DNA of 64,000 nucleotides, taken from NCBI GenBank assembly GCA_012932865.1, contig SAXG01000069.1, positions 186,001 to 250,000 of the forward strand. The letters are read 5' to 3'. Below, in pieces: positions 1 through 10,957 of this stretch. Position 1 is the first letter of the stretch. Each line of letters begins with the position of its first letter. Position numbers and translations under genes: made by a program. The stretch comes from Amylostereum areolatum. Its lineage: Eukaryota; Basidiomycota; Agaricomycetes; Russulales; Stereaceae. Below the pieces are notes generated by a model. The model searched no databases and was not told where the DNA came from. It saw nothing but the letters and a program-made list of their open reading frames with translations.

Positions 1-528
1 GTCCTAGATGCTGGCCCCAAGAAGACATCATACTTCTATGAGACTGGCATATACGGCACCAGTACTGGCCACAAGTTTGAGAAATGTGAACAGCTCTGGA
101 ATGGGATACCACCCGATAGCAAACTACCTTGGGCCAAAAGTGATATGCCCAGCTTTGGTGTTATGCACCACTTCTTTAAACAGAAGACATTTGTTAAATG
201 CGGTAATTTGGCTGCCCTACTGCTCTCTGGTGATTACGCCTATGCAGACATAAGTCAGTTTCTAACTGTATCCGAAATGGGAGGCCTCATTCGTACTGTC
301 AACAAAGGTGCCATTGCCGGTTTAAGACAGTTAGGTGTCCTACCTCCTGGACCAAAGAATATCAAGTTGCCTGCACCACAAGTTCAAGAGGCATTTAGAC
401 AGTGGTATAAATGGACTGGAAGGCAGTTTACAGAGGCAGAAAAGGAACAAATGAGTTGGAACACTGTAATGGGGGAGAATAGTCTTTGTAAAGCGACACA
501 ACTGAAGGACTACATCTGTATTGAATAG
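1..528 (+). CDS. Unrecognised protein, C-terminal part (5' end outside window)
   Basis: Frame 1 is open from the first base to the TAG at 526-528, giving the last 175 residues of a protein whose start lies outside the window. I see no motif I can name. The C-terminal part is rich in Lys, Gln and Trp, with a PPGPKNIKLPAP linker followed by a predicted amphipathic stretch (QVQEAFRQWYKW). The internal ATG at 145 is not needed because the frame is open upstream. It could be the end of a host gene or of an older domesticated element. It lies upstream of the F-box-like genes and on the same strand. Function unknown. Confidence 0.5.
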   Translation, partial: VLDAGPKKTSYFYETGIYGTSTGHKFEKCEQLWNGIPPDSKLPWAKSDMPSFGVMHHFFKQKTFVKCGNLAALLLSGDYAYADISQFLTVSEMGGLIRTVNKGAIAGLRQLGVLPPGPKNIKLPAPQVQEAFRQWYKWTGRQFTEAEKEQMSWNTVMGENSLCKATQLKDYICIE

Positions 529-861
529 TTACTTATATTCTCTTATGTATTTAGTAGAGGTCTATGAACAGTAATCAGGTGGGGTTAGAATAGCGATTTT
601 GTATGCCGTCAAGTAGTATTTTCACACTTCTCAATTCTTCAGCTGCAGTTGTCAATGTACAAAAATTGTAAGTTTGGGACAATCTTCAACTTGGCAGTCA
701 GACTTGTAAGTGAATCTCTGTGTAGCGGTTTAGAGTTATACCCGGAACTGCTGGCTTTCAATATTGCTATATCAATAGTAGTAATAAAACAAGGAGTGCA
801 CAGTCACGTGAATGAGAATAATACGTCCAGAGACTAGGAACACGACACGTAACAAACCACC
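529..861. other. Intergenic: 3' end of the partial gene and 5' flank of the F-box-like gene
   Basis: No supported coding frame. An AATAAA hexamer lies at 783-788. No clear TATA box was seen. The context of the next ATG (accaccATG at 862) is a good initiation context. Confidence 0.4.
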
Positions 862-1764
862 ATGCCACTCACCAGCATTCTCGAACTCAACAAAGAAGCT
901 ACTCTGACAGACCGCCTTCATGACAAGATATTCACCTTTATGCCTCTGGCTGACCTGCTCGCCCTTCGATCCACATTGCGTACACTGCGTATGCTGGTCC
1001 AAGCCCACTTGGTTGGCCGCCTCACTTCATTCCTTGGGCATTGGTTCCAAACCCCTGCCAGTTTCCATTGCGCCCACCGTCATTCCAGTGGCATTATATC
1101 CGGCCCAGCTGCTATATCATTTATATGCCAGCATCATCAGCCTTGGAGCATCTTGTGGACAGGACACCTAGACATATATGTGCCACCTTGTTGTGCCACC
1201 ACTCTCCTATCCTATCTCGAAGGCCCTTCTGGGAGAAGATACGAGACCATATCAAGCCTATCTAGCGCTTCCATGGGTTGCACCAACAGCGATGTCCGGA
1301 TAGTCCACACCTTGTGCCGCCCAGATGGGCTTCAAGTTTCCGTAACAGAAGTGTCTAGAGGGCCCACTGCCACACTTCTTCTCCACAGCGGTTCAACTCT
1401 CCTCATGAACTTCATCACCGCCAATACCCTTTACGTGTCATACCCCAACTTCACCCTCAAGGGAATTGCTATCAAAATCCCTCAAGAGTATGGAGGCAGT
1501 GAAGGGCTGTTGACGTACCACCACGTTGCATACAAAGTCCAGGCAGCGGCGAATACAATGCATCCTGGCCATACCCCTTGGTGTCGTAAGGCCCACTGCC
1601 TTGGTTCTTTTTGGACTTTTCACGATCGAGGCATCCTACGGGCATCGTTGCGAGATGATATGGCCTTGCCGGATATCAAGGATGACAATGTGGTATGGCG
1701 GTTCTCTATCTGGGATGGGATTGCGTGTGTTGGGGTCTTGAAGAAGGACGGTAGGATAGAATAG
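862..1764 (+). CDS. F-box-like protein, intact paralogue 1
   Basis: A single uninterrupted frame of 300 codons in a good start context. Residues about 14-52 (LTDRLHDKIFTFMPLADLL and following) have the Leu/Pro spacing of an F-box-like helix set, so a role as substrate adaptor of an SCF-type ubiquitin ligase is possible but not shown. The remaining part, including LMNFITANTLYVSYPNFTLKGIAI near residue 190, is shared with two other genes in this window (1960-17138 and 35466-36445), so this is a local gene family. There is no visible intron. The C-terminal WRFSIWDGI region also matches the 3' half of the split paralogue at 16903-17138. The family relation is seen directly; the F-box assignment is a weak inference. 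Confidence 0.65.
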   Translation: MPLTSILELNKEATLTDRLHDKIFTFMPLADLLALRSTLRTLRMLVQAHLVGRLTSFLGHWFQTPASFHCAHRHSSGIISGPAAISFICQHHQPWSILWTGHLDIYVPPCCATTLLSYLEGPSGRRYETISSLSSASMGCTNSDVRIVHTLCRPDGLQVSVTEVSRGPTATLLLHSGSTLLMNFITANTLYVSYPNFTLKGIAIKIPQEYGGSEGLLTYHHVAYKVQAAANTMHPGHTPWCRKAHCLGSFWTFHDRGILRASLRDDMALPDIKDDNVVWRFSIWDGIACVGVLKKDGRIE

Positions 1765-1959
1765 GGCTTGGAGCATGTATTTGTTCTGTTTTGAACTGAA
1801 ATCTTGATGTGTGTGATAAGATGGAGTTATAATTGCCTGGGATTTCCATAAGAATTACAAGTAGTACTCCCCCGAGAGGGATTCAGGCGTGAGAAAGAAC
1901 ATTTGTTTTCCAACCTGTATCCTGCTTGCCCAGTCCACCTCCAAATCCTCCTAACTATT

Positions 1960-2697
1960 ATGTCTCTGGCTATCAAGAGTGAACCACAAATAGATGACAT
2001 TCTCAGCGACAAAATCCACCTATACATCTTTGCCTTTCTATCCATCCGAGATCTTCTCTCTCTCTGCACGGTGTCAAAACAACTGCAAGTCCTGGTTCAA
2101 GATCACCTGAAAGACCGCTTGACGTCCTTCTTTGGGTGTTGGGTGCACAAAGTTCCACACTTCCGCCTCATCCTTTGCCTTACTAGTGGCATTGTCGGTG
2201 GCTCTGCTCTCCTATCCCTCCTATCCAAGAATGAAGACTGAGGAAGGTGGGAGACAGACCTTCTCGATATCTTTGCACCCAAAGGCAGTGCCAGCACCAT
2301 CCTTTCTCATCTCCTACAGCCAGAGAGTGAAGGATATACAGTCATAAGCGAGATTCTACCCACAATCCCTGGTCTTGTGGTGGAGGTCGAATATATTTAC
2401 CAGCTCCGACGCGCTGATAGCACCCGCATCGATGTCACCGTCACTGCCTTTGGCCCACCTTCCCTCAGCCTTACCCACTGTGGATGCACACTTCTCATGA
2501 ACTTCCTCACTGCCAACACTCTCTACATCCCATATCCCAAATACACACTCTCTGGTATTGCATTTTACACTGTGGAGCCATCCTCCCCTCCAGAATTCGC
2601 TCAAGTTGTTGCGGCGTTCAAATACCTTGGTTACATTTGGCCAGCGGTCCTTCCTCCTATCCCCCACGAGCATATACCTTGGTGTTGGGAAGCCCAT
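1960..2697 (+). pseudogene. F-box-like paralogue 2, 5' part, cut by element A
   Basis: The ATG at 1960 opens a frame homologous to the 862-1764 protein (DKIHLYIFAFLSIRDLLSL matches its F-box-like segment; CTLLMNFLTANTLYIPYPK matches its central motif). One in-frame TGA at 2239-2241 interrupts it. The frame reaches ..PWCWEAH at 2697, where element A begins. The matching C-terminal half resumes at 16908. The 5 bp CCCAT at 2693-2697 is repeated at 16903-16907, so the two halves are one gene split by a transposition. Removing the element and one CCCAT restores the alignment with paralogue 1 across the junction. The TGA suggests the gene was already decaying or decayed afterwards. Confidence 0.85.
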
Positions 2698-3071
2698 TGT
2701 TAGGGATCGGTCCAGCGACTGGCAGATCACCCAAGTCACCCAAAGAGAGAGAGAGAAAAGAGGATGGATTGGCAGGAGAGGGTCCAAGTCCAGGCATAGG
2801 GCCGAAGCAGTACATGGGGAACAAAGAGGACGATCTAAGGAAAAGGGACGCAAAGGAGAGCCTTATATATGTACAGGATCGATGATGCGAGAATGTTACA
2901 AGTGGGAGAGAACAATAAGGAAAAGGAAGGGGGAGGACGTGGTCCAGAGCGATGATGTCATAGATGGAAAGATAAGAGGAGTCAGGCTGATGACGTCATG
3001 TGATGGGAAATGTAATCATGTGACTGAACGCGATGCAACGAAAAGGGAAAGGATTGAGGTGATCCGTGACA
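2698..3071 (-). repeat. Element A 3' LTR (374 bp)
   Basis: Read on the minus strand it starts TGTCACGGATCACC and ends GATCCCTAACA. It matches 16531-16902 over its whole length with scattered substitutions and small indels. It is preceded on the minus strand by a polypurine tract (AAAGAGGGGGTAA at about 3072-3084). It contains the TATATAAGG promoter block at about 2861-2869. Confidence 0.93.
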
Positions 3072-3858
3072 TTACCCCCTCTTTAAGGCGCGCTTTCGCT
3101 GGGAGCGCAAGTTCATCGTCCATCGTGGATGCAAGAAATTCAGCCTGGGTCAGACCCAATGATTTTAGTGATCGTGGGGCATTGGGACGAAGGCGGTGGA
3201 ACTCAGCGATAGCATCCTTGGCATGCGTTAATGCAGAGGCCGGTCTCCATTCGTTCTCAGAGTCGGGGTATCCAAGCCATTTGACGAGGTATTCAATGCT
3301 GCGTTTGTTGCGTGTGGGTCGTGAGTCGAGGATGGCTTCAATCTCGTACTCCTCATCTTCATCAATCAGTTCTGGAGGCGGTTGAGTGAAGTTGGGGCCA
3401 TGAGCATCCGTCTCTTTGTACGCTGAGAGAAGTGAGGCATGGAAGACAGGGTGGATACACCATTTAGGGGGAAGTTGAAGGCGGTAAGTCACTGGTCCGA
3501 GGACGTCAGTGATGGTGAATGGGCCGTGTCGTTTTGCTGCGAGCTTAGCTTTTGGATGTGTGGTCTTCAGGCTCTTACCATCCAGCCAGACTTTGTCACT
3601 AACTTCAAAATGCACTCCTTCCTGTGTCAAGTCGCCATTGTAGCGCTTCATCAGGTTGCGTGCCGTTTCAAGACTGGCCTGCGATTCCTTGCGTATTTCT
3701 CAACAAGATGCTGGAAGCGTTCTTCAACGGCAAGGTTCTTGGAGATGGGGTTGACAGAGGGGATCATTGTCAGTAAGAAACCGTAAAGCAGCTCAAATGG
3801 GGCGCGACCTGTAGCTGAATGGACACGAATGTTGTGTGAAAATTCGACGAAGGGGAGG
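3016..3858 (-). pseudogene. Element A pol, C-terminal part: integrase end and chromodomain
   Basis: Minus-strand frame with the integrase C-terminal region (DKVWLDGKSLKTT, PAKLAAKR-type segment, IHPVFHASLLSAYKET) and a chromodomain (EYEIEAILDSR.. IEYLVKWLGYPDSENEW at about residues 95-135 of the 211-codon frame). The frame continues through the polypurine tract and stops inside the 3' LTR at 3016. Upstream (3652-3858) the reading is broken by a frameshift. At 3858 it is cut by element B, and integrase homology resumes at 10958. The chromodomain is expected to guide integration to methylated histone H3. Confidence 0.88.
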
Positions 3859-4280
3859 TGTCACAGATCGCTCTATTTCTCTCTTCGTTTGTAGACTTTG
3901 TACATGCGACGCGTCACGGCACATGACTTTCCTTCGCATCACATGCTCCAACGACGTCATTGCCCGGACTTCCGAATGGGGTTCCGCATTCTTATCTATG
4001 ACATCACTGCTCCGGACTTCCGTCCTCCGCCCCATGACTCCGTTCTTATTATTCCCCCCGCTCGCACCACTATCGCATTGCATTGCATCATTGTTCCCAC
4101 TTGTATATAAGGACAGTATCTCTTTTCCCTTTTCCTTAGACTGTCCATCTCGTCATACGGTACTGTAGCTTGCACTGCACTACCCTAGACCCGGCACTCT
4201 CGAATCCATTTGTTTCCTTCGCTCCTCCCATCGTCGCGACTTAGGCGGTTCCTTCGGTCTCATAAACTGCGTTTCTGACA
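3859..4280 (+). repeat. Element B 5' LTR (422 bp)
   Basis: Starts TGTCACAGATCGC and ends GCGTTTCTGACA. It matches 10531-10952 along its full length, differing mainly by transitions. Confidence 0.94.
4104..4147 (+). promoter_or_regulatory. LTR promoter of B: TATA box and inferred transcript start
   Basis: TATATAA lies at 4104-4110. TAGACTGTCCA follows at 4137-4147, 26-27 nt after the TATA box, where transcription would be expected to start. This 11-mer is the exact reverse complement of the site at 4283-4293, so it is the likely self-primer at the RNA 5' end. Confidence 0.6.
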
Positions 4281-4901
4281 CCTGGACAGTCTACCCTACG
4301 CCTACCTCGCACCCCTCTCCCCTATACCTCCTTCGCCGTCTCTACGACGTTAAAAACCCCCACCCTGGAACCCACCGCCGAACCGATCTTTCTCACCTTC
4401 AATCTCCAAGCATTCAACCCCGATCGCAACGCCCCCTTCCCCTGGCCCCGAGCAAACGCGGCCACCGTCGATCACATACGAGCTCTCGAACTCCTCTGTA
4501 GGGAACATACTTGGAAGGTCCACGGAGTCAACTGCCGCATATACGAGTGGTGCTGGAATCACGATCACGGTAGGCAGACAATCCTCTGCCTCTACGCTCG
4601 TGTTGTTGCGTGCTTTGACGTAGATCGGAACCGGTTCGAGTTCTCGATTCACTCCCCCACCTGGCACACCTGTTCCAACACCCATCTACCTCCATCGATC
4701 ATCCGACACAACTTCCCCACCGTCTACAATTTCGCAATCCCCACACTAGAATCCACCCCGCCACCAGTCCTCTGTCCCACTATCAAGGGCAAGACCCTCC
4801 GCCACCGTCGCCTCGAACACAAGATCTGCCAGGCTATAAAAGCCGGCTACCTCACCCAGAAACTCCTCGGTCATCGCCCCGTCGCGGCCGACTTCTTCTA
4901 G
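4266..4901 (+). pseudogene. Element B ORF0 (AUG-free frame) and decayed linker
   Basis: The frame opens after TAA at 4263 and runs to TAG at 4899-4901 without any ATG. From about 4350 it is clearly homologous to the A, C and D ORF0 proteins (IYEWCWNHDHG, EFSIHSPTWHT, ending VAADFF before the amber codon). A 1-nt difference from C near the LTR edge shifts the most 5' part. The linker 4902-5481 retains the GIFRDYCP and KKWYAYRRN motifs but in shifted frames, with an expanded C run near 5190. Function unknown. Confidence 0.6.
4283..4293 (+). other. Primer-binding site of B, self-priming type
   Basis: TGGACAGTCTA begins 2 nt after the 5' LTR and is perfectly complementary over 11 nt to TAGACTGTCCA at the inferred RNA start (4137-4147). 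This is the arrangement known from the Tf1/sushi group of fungal Gypsy elements, which prime minus-strand synthesis with the 5' end of their own RNA. Confidence 0.7.
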
Positions 4902-5481
4902 AACCATCGCTTCCCAAACCTTCACCCGTCCCCCCACCCCCGCGTTCCCCCCGGGTATCTTCCGCGACTATTGTCCATACGAGTACTCCGTCCTCACCTC
5001 CCTAGACACCAAGAGACCGGTACATTGGGCCCACAACCCTCCCGAAGAAAGCAGGCAAGACTGGTACTTTGAAGGAGGCAACTATCTCACAGACGAAGAC
5101 TCCGATCTCGCAACCGACGTCCTTACCGCCTTCCTTAACCCACCCGCATCCTCTTCCCCACCACCCCGCCGATCCACTGTCCTCTCCCCCCCCAGGGGAT
5201 TCAAGTTCGACAGCGTCACAAAGAAGTGGTATGCGTATCGACGAAACCGGCAAGGAACACCAGGGCGCACAGTAGTTGAGTGGCAGCCCTCTAGTACCAA
5301 CCCTGTTCAGGATCTCTGGTTTTGGAGACACAACCAGGAACTCATCACACCCCTCGAATTCCAAGTCGCGTGTGAAGTCCAAATCGAGCTTGACGAAGCC
5401 GAAGAACATCGCAAGGAACTCCGACGCCAACAAGAAGCAGCCTTCACCCAATCCCTCGACATTGCCCTCCCCGCTGACAAA

Positions 5482-6511
5482 ATGCCCGATGAAGAAACCA
5501 AACCCTCGACCGCCTCCAAGCACGAGCTCGGCCCCAAGCCGAAGCCCTTCAAGGGCCACAGACGCGACACCCTCCGATTTGCCCTAGAGCTCCGCATGTT
5601 CCTTCGTGTTAACAAAGATGTTTACACTACAGACGATGCCAAGATGATGCTCCTCCTCAGCCTGATGGAGGGAGACACGGCAAACTCCTGGGCCACGCAC
5701 CACCGCATGGAGCTCTTTGCCGACGAGGACAAGAAGGAAGAAGCCGAGGACTCTGGTGAAACACCCCCAAAGCTCCACTATAGCACCTACAAGGAGCTTT
5801 CGGACAGGTTTGGTCGGGACTTTGTACCCATCAAACCAAAGATGGAGGCCCTAGCGTAAGATCAACGAGCTCACGATGACTACTCGGGATGTCACTGACC
5901 TCATCACCGAGTTTGAACTGCTGGCGACAATGACGGAGTACGATGAGGAAGCGCTGATCCACTTCTTCAAGAAAAGACTGCAGCAAGAACTCGGCAAGCA
6001 GGTGGCCCGGTCGTACCCATTCCCCACTGACCTCGCGGAGTGGAAGGAGCGCGCCCGCCGCATCAACCACCAATGGCTCGAGGAGAACCCGGAGAGGAAG
6101 AGCAGTCAGTCCAAGGGGGCTGTCGCGCTCACCTCGAACAGTTCGGCCAACGACTCGTCGTCGCGCCGAGTTGGCGCCTTCACCAACACCTCGACCCGCC
6201 CTGCAAAGCTGACAGACGACGAGCGCGCAAAGATGATGCGTGAGGGCAGGTGCTTCATGTGTCGACAGGCCGGTCACGTCTCCCGCGACTGCCCCAACCG
6301 CGACTCGAGCACGTGACAGGTGGGCGCAGTGGAGACTGGATCTAAGCCCCCCCCCCCACTGATGAGCACGGCTCCACCCACTGCGAAAGCAGCTCCCGAC
6401 CGGTCCAAAACCATCACGGCGATCACTCGCCAACTGAAGGATCTGGATGCGGAAGGTAAGGAGCAGGCAGTGGCACTGTTGAAGGACATCCTGGAATCGC
6501 AGGATTTTTGA
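5482..6511 (+). pseudogene. Element B gag
   Basis: The ATG at 5482 starts a Gag like that of C and D (KPKPFKGHRRDTLRFALELRMF region), then a 1-nt insertion near 5850 breaks the frame. The capsid part resumes at about 5876 with a zinc knuckle CFMCRQAGHVSRDC (6250-6291). A CGA-to-TGA change stops it at 6314-6316. The last segment reaches the native end at 6509-6511, overlapping TTTTT at 6505-6509, where pol begins in the -1 frame. Gag would form the particle shell; this copy cannot make an intact one. Confidence 0.88.
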
Positions 6512-9500
6512 AACGCCCCCCAGTCGCGTCGTCTGGTGGAGGCAAAGGACTTTTGGTATCATCGTCGAATCGTTTCGCTGTATTATCATCCATGCATACC
6601 TGTGAGCAATCGTATCCCCCGTGTTTGTATCTGTCTACCGTCACCAAGAACAGGCAAACACCATCAATCACGCTCAAGGTCAAGCTGATCGGACGAGTTA
6701 CCAAAAGAGAAATCGACGCAGACGCGCTGCTTGATAGCGGCGCAGAAGGAATTATCCTGAACCGAAGCTTCGTTGAACGCAAGAAGCTTACCACAAGAAG
6801 ACTAGAAAACCCGTTCCCCATGCGTAATGTGGACGGCACCGAGAACATCATGGGCTGGGTACGTGACACAACGACCCAGCAGATCCGGATATACTCGCAA
6901 GATTCAAAGGCATACCATGAGGAAGAAGCTGAGTTCTTCATCACCGACATCGGCAATCATGACATGATCCTTGGAACAGACTGGCTCGACGAGCACAATC
7001 CCACCATAGACTGGCAACAAGACCGTGTTGACATGCTCCGCTGCCCTCCCTCATGCACTCTGTCCAAACCTCCTGTGACAAACCTCGCAACCAAGCCACG
7101 GAAACCATCATCGATCCAGTCACAGCGTAAGGTTGAAGCAGGTAAAACCCCGAGGACACCTCTCGTTCTGGACAATCCCTTCCCAGAGCCGACGTATGTG
7201 TCCTGGACCCCAGTCCCCACCTATGTCATTCCTGCACGCAGAGTCAAAGGTGTTCACGTTTGCACGGTCCATCGCTCCCCTCTACCTGCACAGCTCTTCA
7301 CTGAAGATGACGACAAGCGGCCCATGGTATTCCGAGACTGGGAGATCAATGGACTACGCCGCGCTGGAATCCTCCCCGAAACTGATGGTTCTAATCCAGA
7401 TGCAGTACCCATCCGCGTAGGCTTTACAAAAGCGCAGGAGCTTGCAGAGCATTCAAAAGAGAACGCACGCCCACAAACCTTTGAAGACTTAGTCCCCCCG
7501 CTGTACCGCGACTTTGCGCCTGTATTCGACAAGAAAACCTCCGAGCGACTTCCTGATCGACGGCCATGGGACCATGCTATCGACATGAAAGACGGCTTTG
7601 AACCCAAACCGTGCAAAATCTACCCCCTCTCACCTTCCGAGCAGATCGAACTCGACACCTTCCTCGACGACCACCTGAAGAAGGGCTATATCCGCCCATC
7701 GAAGTCACCTCAGGCGAGTCCGTTCTTCTTTGTGAAGAAAAAGGATGGAAAGCTGCGTCCTGTACAGGACTATTGAGAGTTAAACAAGGGCACTGTCAAG
7801 AATGAATACCCCTTGCCGCTGATCTCTGAAATCGTCGACCGTCTCAAAGGTGCAAAGATCTTCTCAAAGATGGATGTTCGTTGGGGCTACAACAACGTCT
7901 GCATCAAGGAAGGCGACGAGTGGAAGGCTGCATTCAAGACAAACCGCGGTCTCTTTGAACCTACGGTGATGTTTTTCGGACTTATGAACTCCCCTGCGAC
8001 GTTTCAGGCAATGATGAATGAACTGTTCAAGGATCTCATCAACTCGGGCAAGGTCATTATCTACATGGACGACATCTTGGTGTTCACTCGCACCATGGAC
8101 GAACACCGTGCCATAGTGCGGCAGGTTCTGCAACGTTTGCAAGACAATGACCTCTTCCTCAAACCGGAGAAATGTGTCTTTGAGCAAGACTTCGTTGAAT
8201 ACCTTGGACTCATCATCTCGCATGACAAGATCGCTATGGACCCCATCAAGGTAGCAGGTATTCAGGACTGGCCAACACCCCGGACGGTCAAAGATGTGCA
8301 ATCCTTCCTCGGCTTTGGCAACTTCTACCGACATTTCATCAAGGACTTCTCCAAGGTTGCACGACCCCTATTTGACCTGACAAAGAAGGACTGCACATGG
8401 GACTGGTCGACGGACTGCCAAACTGCGTTTGACGCACTGAAAGCTGCATTTACTTCCTCTCCCGTCTTGGTCATGCCTGACCCAAAGAAGCATTACCTCG
8501 TTGAAGTCGACGCCTCGGACTTTGCTACTGGAGGTATACTCTCACAGAAAGGCGACGACTGGCCACTGGCATCCAGTGGCGTATCTGTCCAAGGCCCTAT
8601 CGGAACCGGAACGTAACTACGACATCTACGACAAGGAGCTACTCGCGATCATCCGTGCGCTCGAAGCCTGGCGCCACTACCTCGAAGGTGCCCCCGACAC
8701 CGTCGAAATCTGGACAGATCACAAGAATCTGGAACACTTCAAGACAGCACAGAAGCTGAGCCGCCGACAGGCACGTTGGGCTCTATTCCTCACTCAATTT
8801 GACTTCTCGCTCGTTCACAAACCAGGAGTATCCCATCGCCCGGACCCAATGTCTCGACGACCTGATCACAAGGATGGTGTTGAAAACGACAACAAGGAGC
8901 GCGTCTTGCTTGACCCCAAGTACTTCCAGGTACGCGCAACAAGGCCAGCAGTAACCTCCCTTGGCGATGTCGAACTCCGACGACGTATCCGCAACTGCAA
9001 AACCAAGGACATCGAGGTCGTTCAAGCCCTGGACGCCATCTTACAAAACGGACCACGTACGCTCGTCAAGAATCTCCAGGAATGGAACTATGAAGAAGGC
9101 CTGGTCCTGTTCAGAGGAAAGGTATATGTCCCTGCAGATGACGAGTTGCGATGTGACATTGTCAAAATGTACCATGAATCGCCCCTAGCTGGACACCCTG
9201 GTCGCTTCAAGACTTACAAACTTGTGAGTCGTGAATATTGGTGGCCTGGCATGTCTGTCTTTGTCCGCGACTTCGTAGCAGGATGCGCAACCTGCCAGTC
9301 GACAAAGACACAGAGCAGCCGACCCCACATTGACATGATCCCAAACGAAGTACCCGATCGACTATTTGGCGTCATCTCTACCGACTTCATTGTCGAGCTC
9401 CCTGACTGTGAAGGCTATAACACCGTCAACGTCATGGTCGATTGCCTCACCAAGATGGTGGTTACCACCCCATGCACGACAAAGATCACCAGCGACGGCA

Positions 9501-10519
9501 CGGCCGACATCCTCTTTGACAAGGTATATCGACACTACGGCTTAGCAGACAAGATCATCTCGGATCGTAGACCCTAATTTGCTGGACAGGTGATGCGTAC
9601 ACTCAACGAGAAGCTCGGGATCAAGTCCGCTCTCAGCACGGCGTATCACCCCCAGACAGATGGCCAGACTGAACGTGAAAACCAGAACCTCGAACAGTTC
9701 CTGCGAGTATTCTGCAACTACCGACAAGATGACTGGGTGAAGTGGCTACCCTTCTTTGAGTTTTCTCACAACTCCCGCACCCATGCAGTTACTGGAAAGG
9801 CTCCCTTTGAAGTCCTCTACGGTTTCCTCCCCAAGATGTACTCATCTGTCAACCCGTCCTCAAAGGTCCCTGCAGTTGAAGAACACCTCCGTCAACTTGA
9901 AGAAGTCCGACAGGAGATCAAGGCCAGCCTCGCCCTCACATCAGACTTGATGAAGCACTACAATGGCGACACGGTCAGCAAATCAACGCAGTTTGCCGTC
10001 GGAGACAAAGTATGGCTAGAAGGCAAGAATCTGAAGACGACGAGACCAAAAGCTAAGCTCGCCGCCAAATGATTTGGACCCTTCGAAATCATTGACATCA
10101 TCAGCCCAGTCAACTACCGCTTGAAGCTGCCAAAGACGTGGCGAATCCATCCAGTCTTCCATGCCTCATTGCTCACTGCGTACAAGGAGACAGCCGCTCA
10201 TGGGCCAAATTACGAACAGCCGCCACCAGACCTCATTGATGATGAAGAAGAATACGATGTTGAAGATATTGTCGACTCCAAGCCAACTCGTAACAAGAAA
10301 GGTATTCAGTACCTCGTCAAGTGGGCCGGCTATCCCAACTCCGAAAACACCTGGCTCCCACGTTCGTCGCTCTCAAAGGTTACCGACATGATTGACACCT
10401 TCCACAAGCGCCATCCAAATGCGCCCCGCCCTGTGCGTTCCCTCGGCATCTCCTTTGACGATTCTCTCGCATACACCCTTGCAGATGACATCGCGCTCCA
10501 GGCGAAAGCAGCGTCTTAA
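6509..10519 (+). pseudogene. Element B pol (protease, RT, RNase H, integrase, chromodomain)
   Basis: Domains in order: aspartic protease with LLDSGAEG (about 6730), reverse transcriptase with YMDD at 8062-8073, RNase H (after about 8480), zinc-finger and DDE integrase (HESPLAGHPGRFKTY at about 9173; STDFIVELP; DGQTEREN), and a chromodomain (about 10258-10380). Breaks: TGA at 7774-7776 where C and D have CGA, a frameshift near 8555, TAA at 9575-9577 where C and D have CAA, TGA at 10070-10072 where C and D have CGA, and a small indel that creates the TAA at 10517-10519, so the usual read-through into the LTR is lost. Confidence 0.92.
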
Positions 10520-10530
10520 AGGGGGGGTAA

Positions 10531-10952
10531 TGTCACGGATCGCTCCATTTCTCTCTTTATTTGCAGACCTTGTACACGCGACGCGTCATGGCACATGACC
10601 TTCCTTCGCATCACATGCTCCAACGACGTCATTGCCCAGACTTCCGAACGGGGTTCCGCATTCTTATCTATGACATCACTGCTCCGGACTTCCGTCCTCC
10701 GCCCCATGACTCCGTTCTTATTGTTCCCCCCGCTCGCACCACTATTGCATCGCATCGCATCATCGTTCCCACTTGTATATAAAGACAGTATCCCTTTTCC
10801 CTTTTCCTTAGACTGTCCATCTTGTCATACGGTACTGTAGCTTGCACTGCACTACCCTAGACCCGACACTCTCGAATCCATTTGTTTCCTTCGCTCCTCC
10901 CATCGTCGCGACTTAGGCGGTTCCTTCGGTCTCATAAACTGCGTTTCTGACA
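10531..10952 (+). repeat. Element B 3' LTR (422 bp)
   Basis: Preceded by a polypurine tract (AAAGGGGGGGTAA ending at 10530). Same length as the 5' LTR; starts TGTCACGGATCGC, ends TTTCTGACA, then the GGAGG duplication. Confidence 0.94.
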
Positions 10953-10957
10953 GGAGG

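Larger units (their letters stand above)
3859..10952 (+). mobile_element. Gypsy element B, same family as C and D, nested in A
   Basis: Two 422-bp LTRs bound an internal region with ORF0, linker, gag and pol on the plus strand. GGAGG is duplicated at 3854-3858 and 10953-10957. The internal region matches elements C and D closely along its whole length but has its own breaks: a gag frameshift near 5850, CGA-to-TGA changes at 6314, 7774 and 10070, CAA-to-TAA at 9575 and a frameshift near 8555. The LTR pair differs at many positions, so this insertion is older than D. A must be older still, because B sits inside it. Confidence 0.94.
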
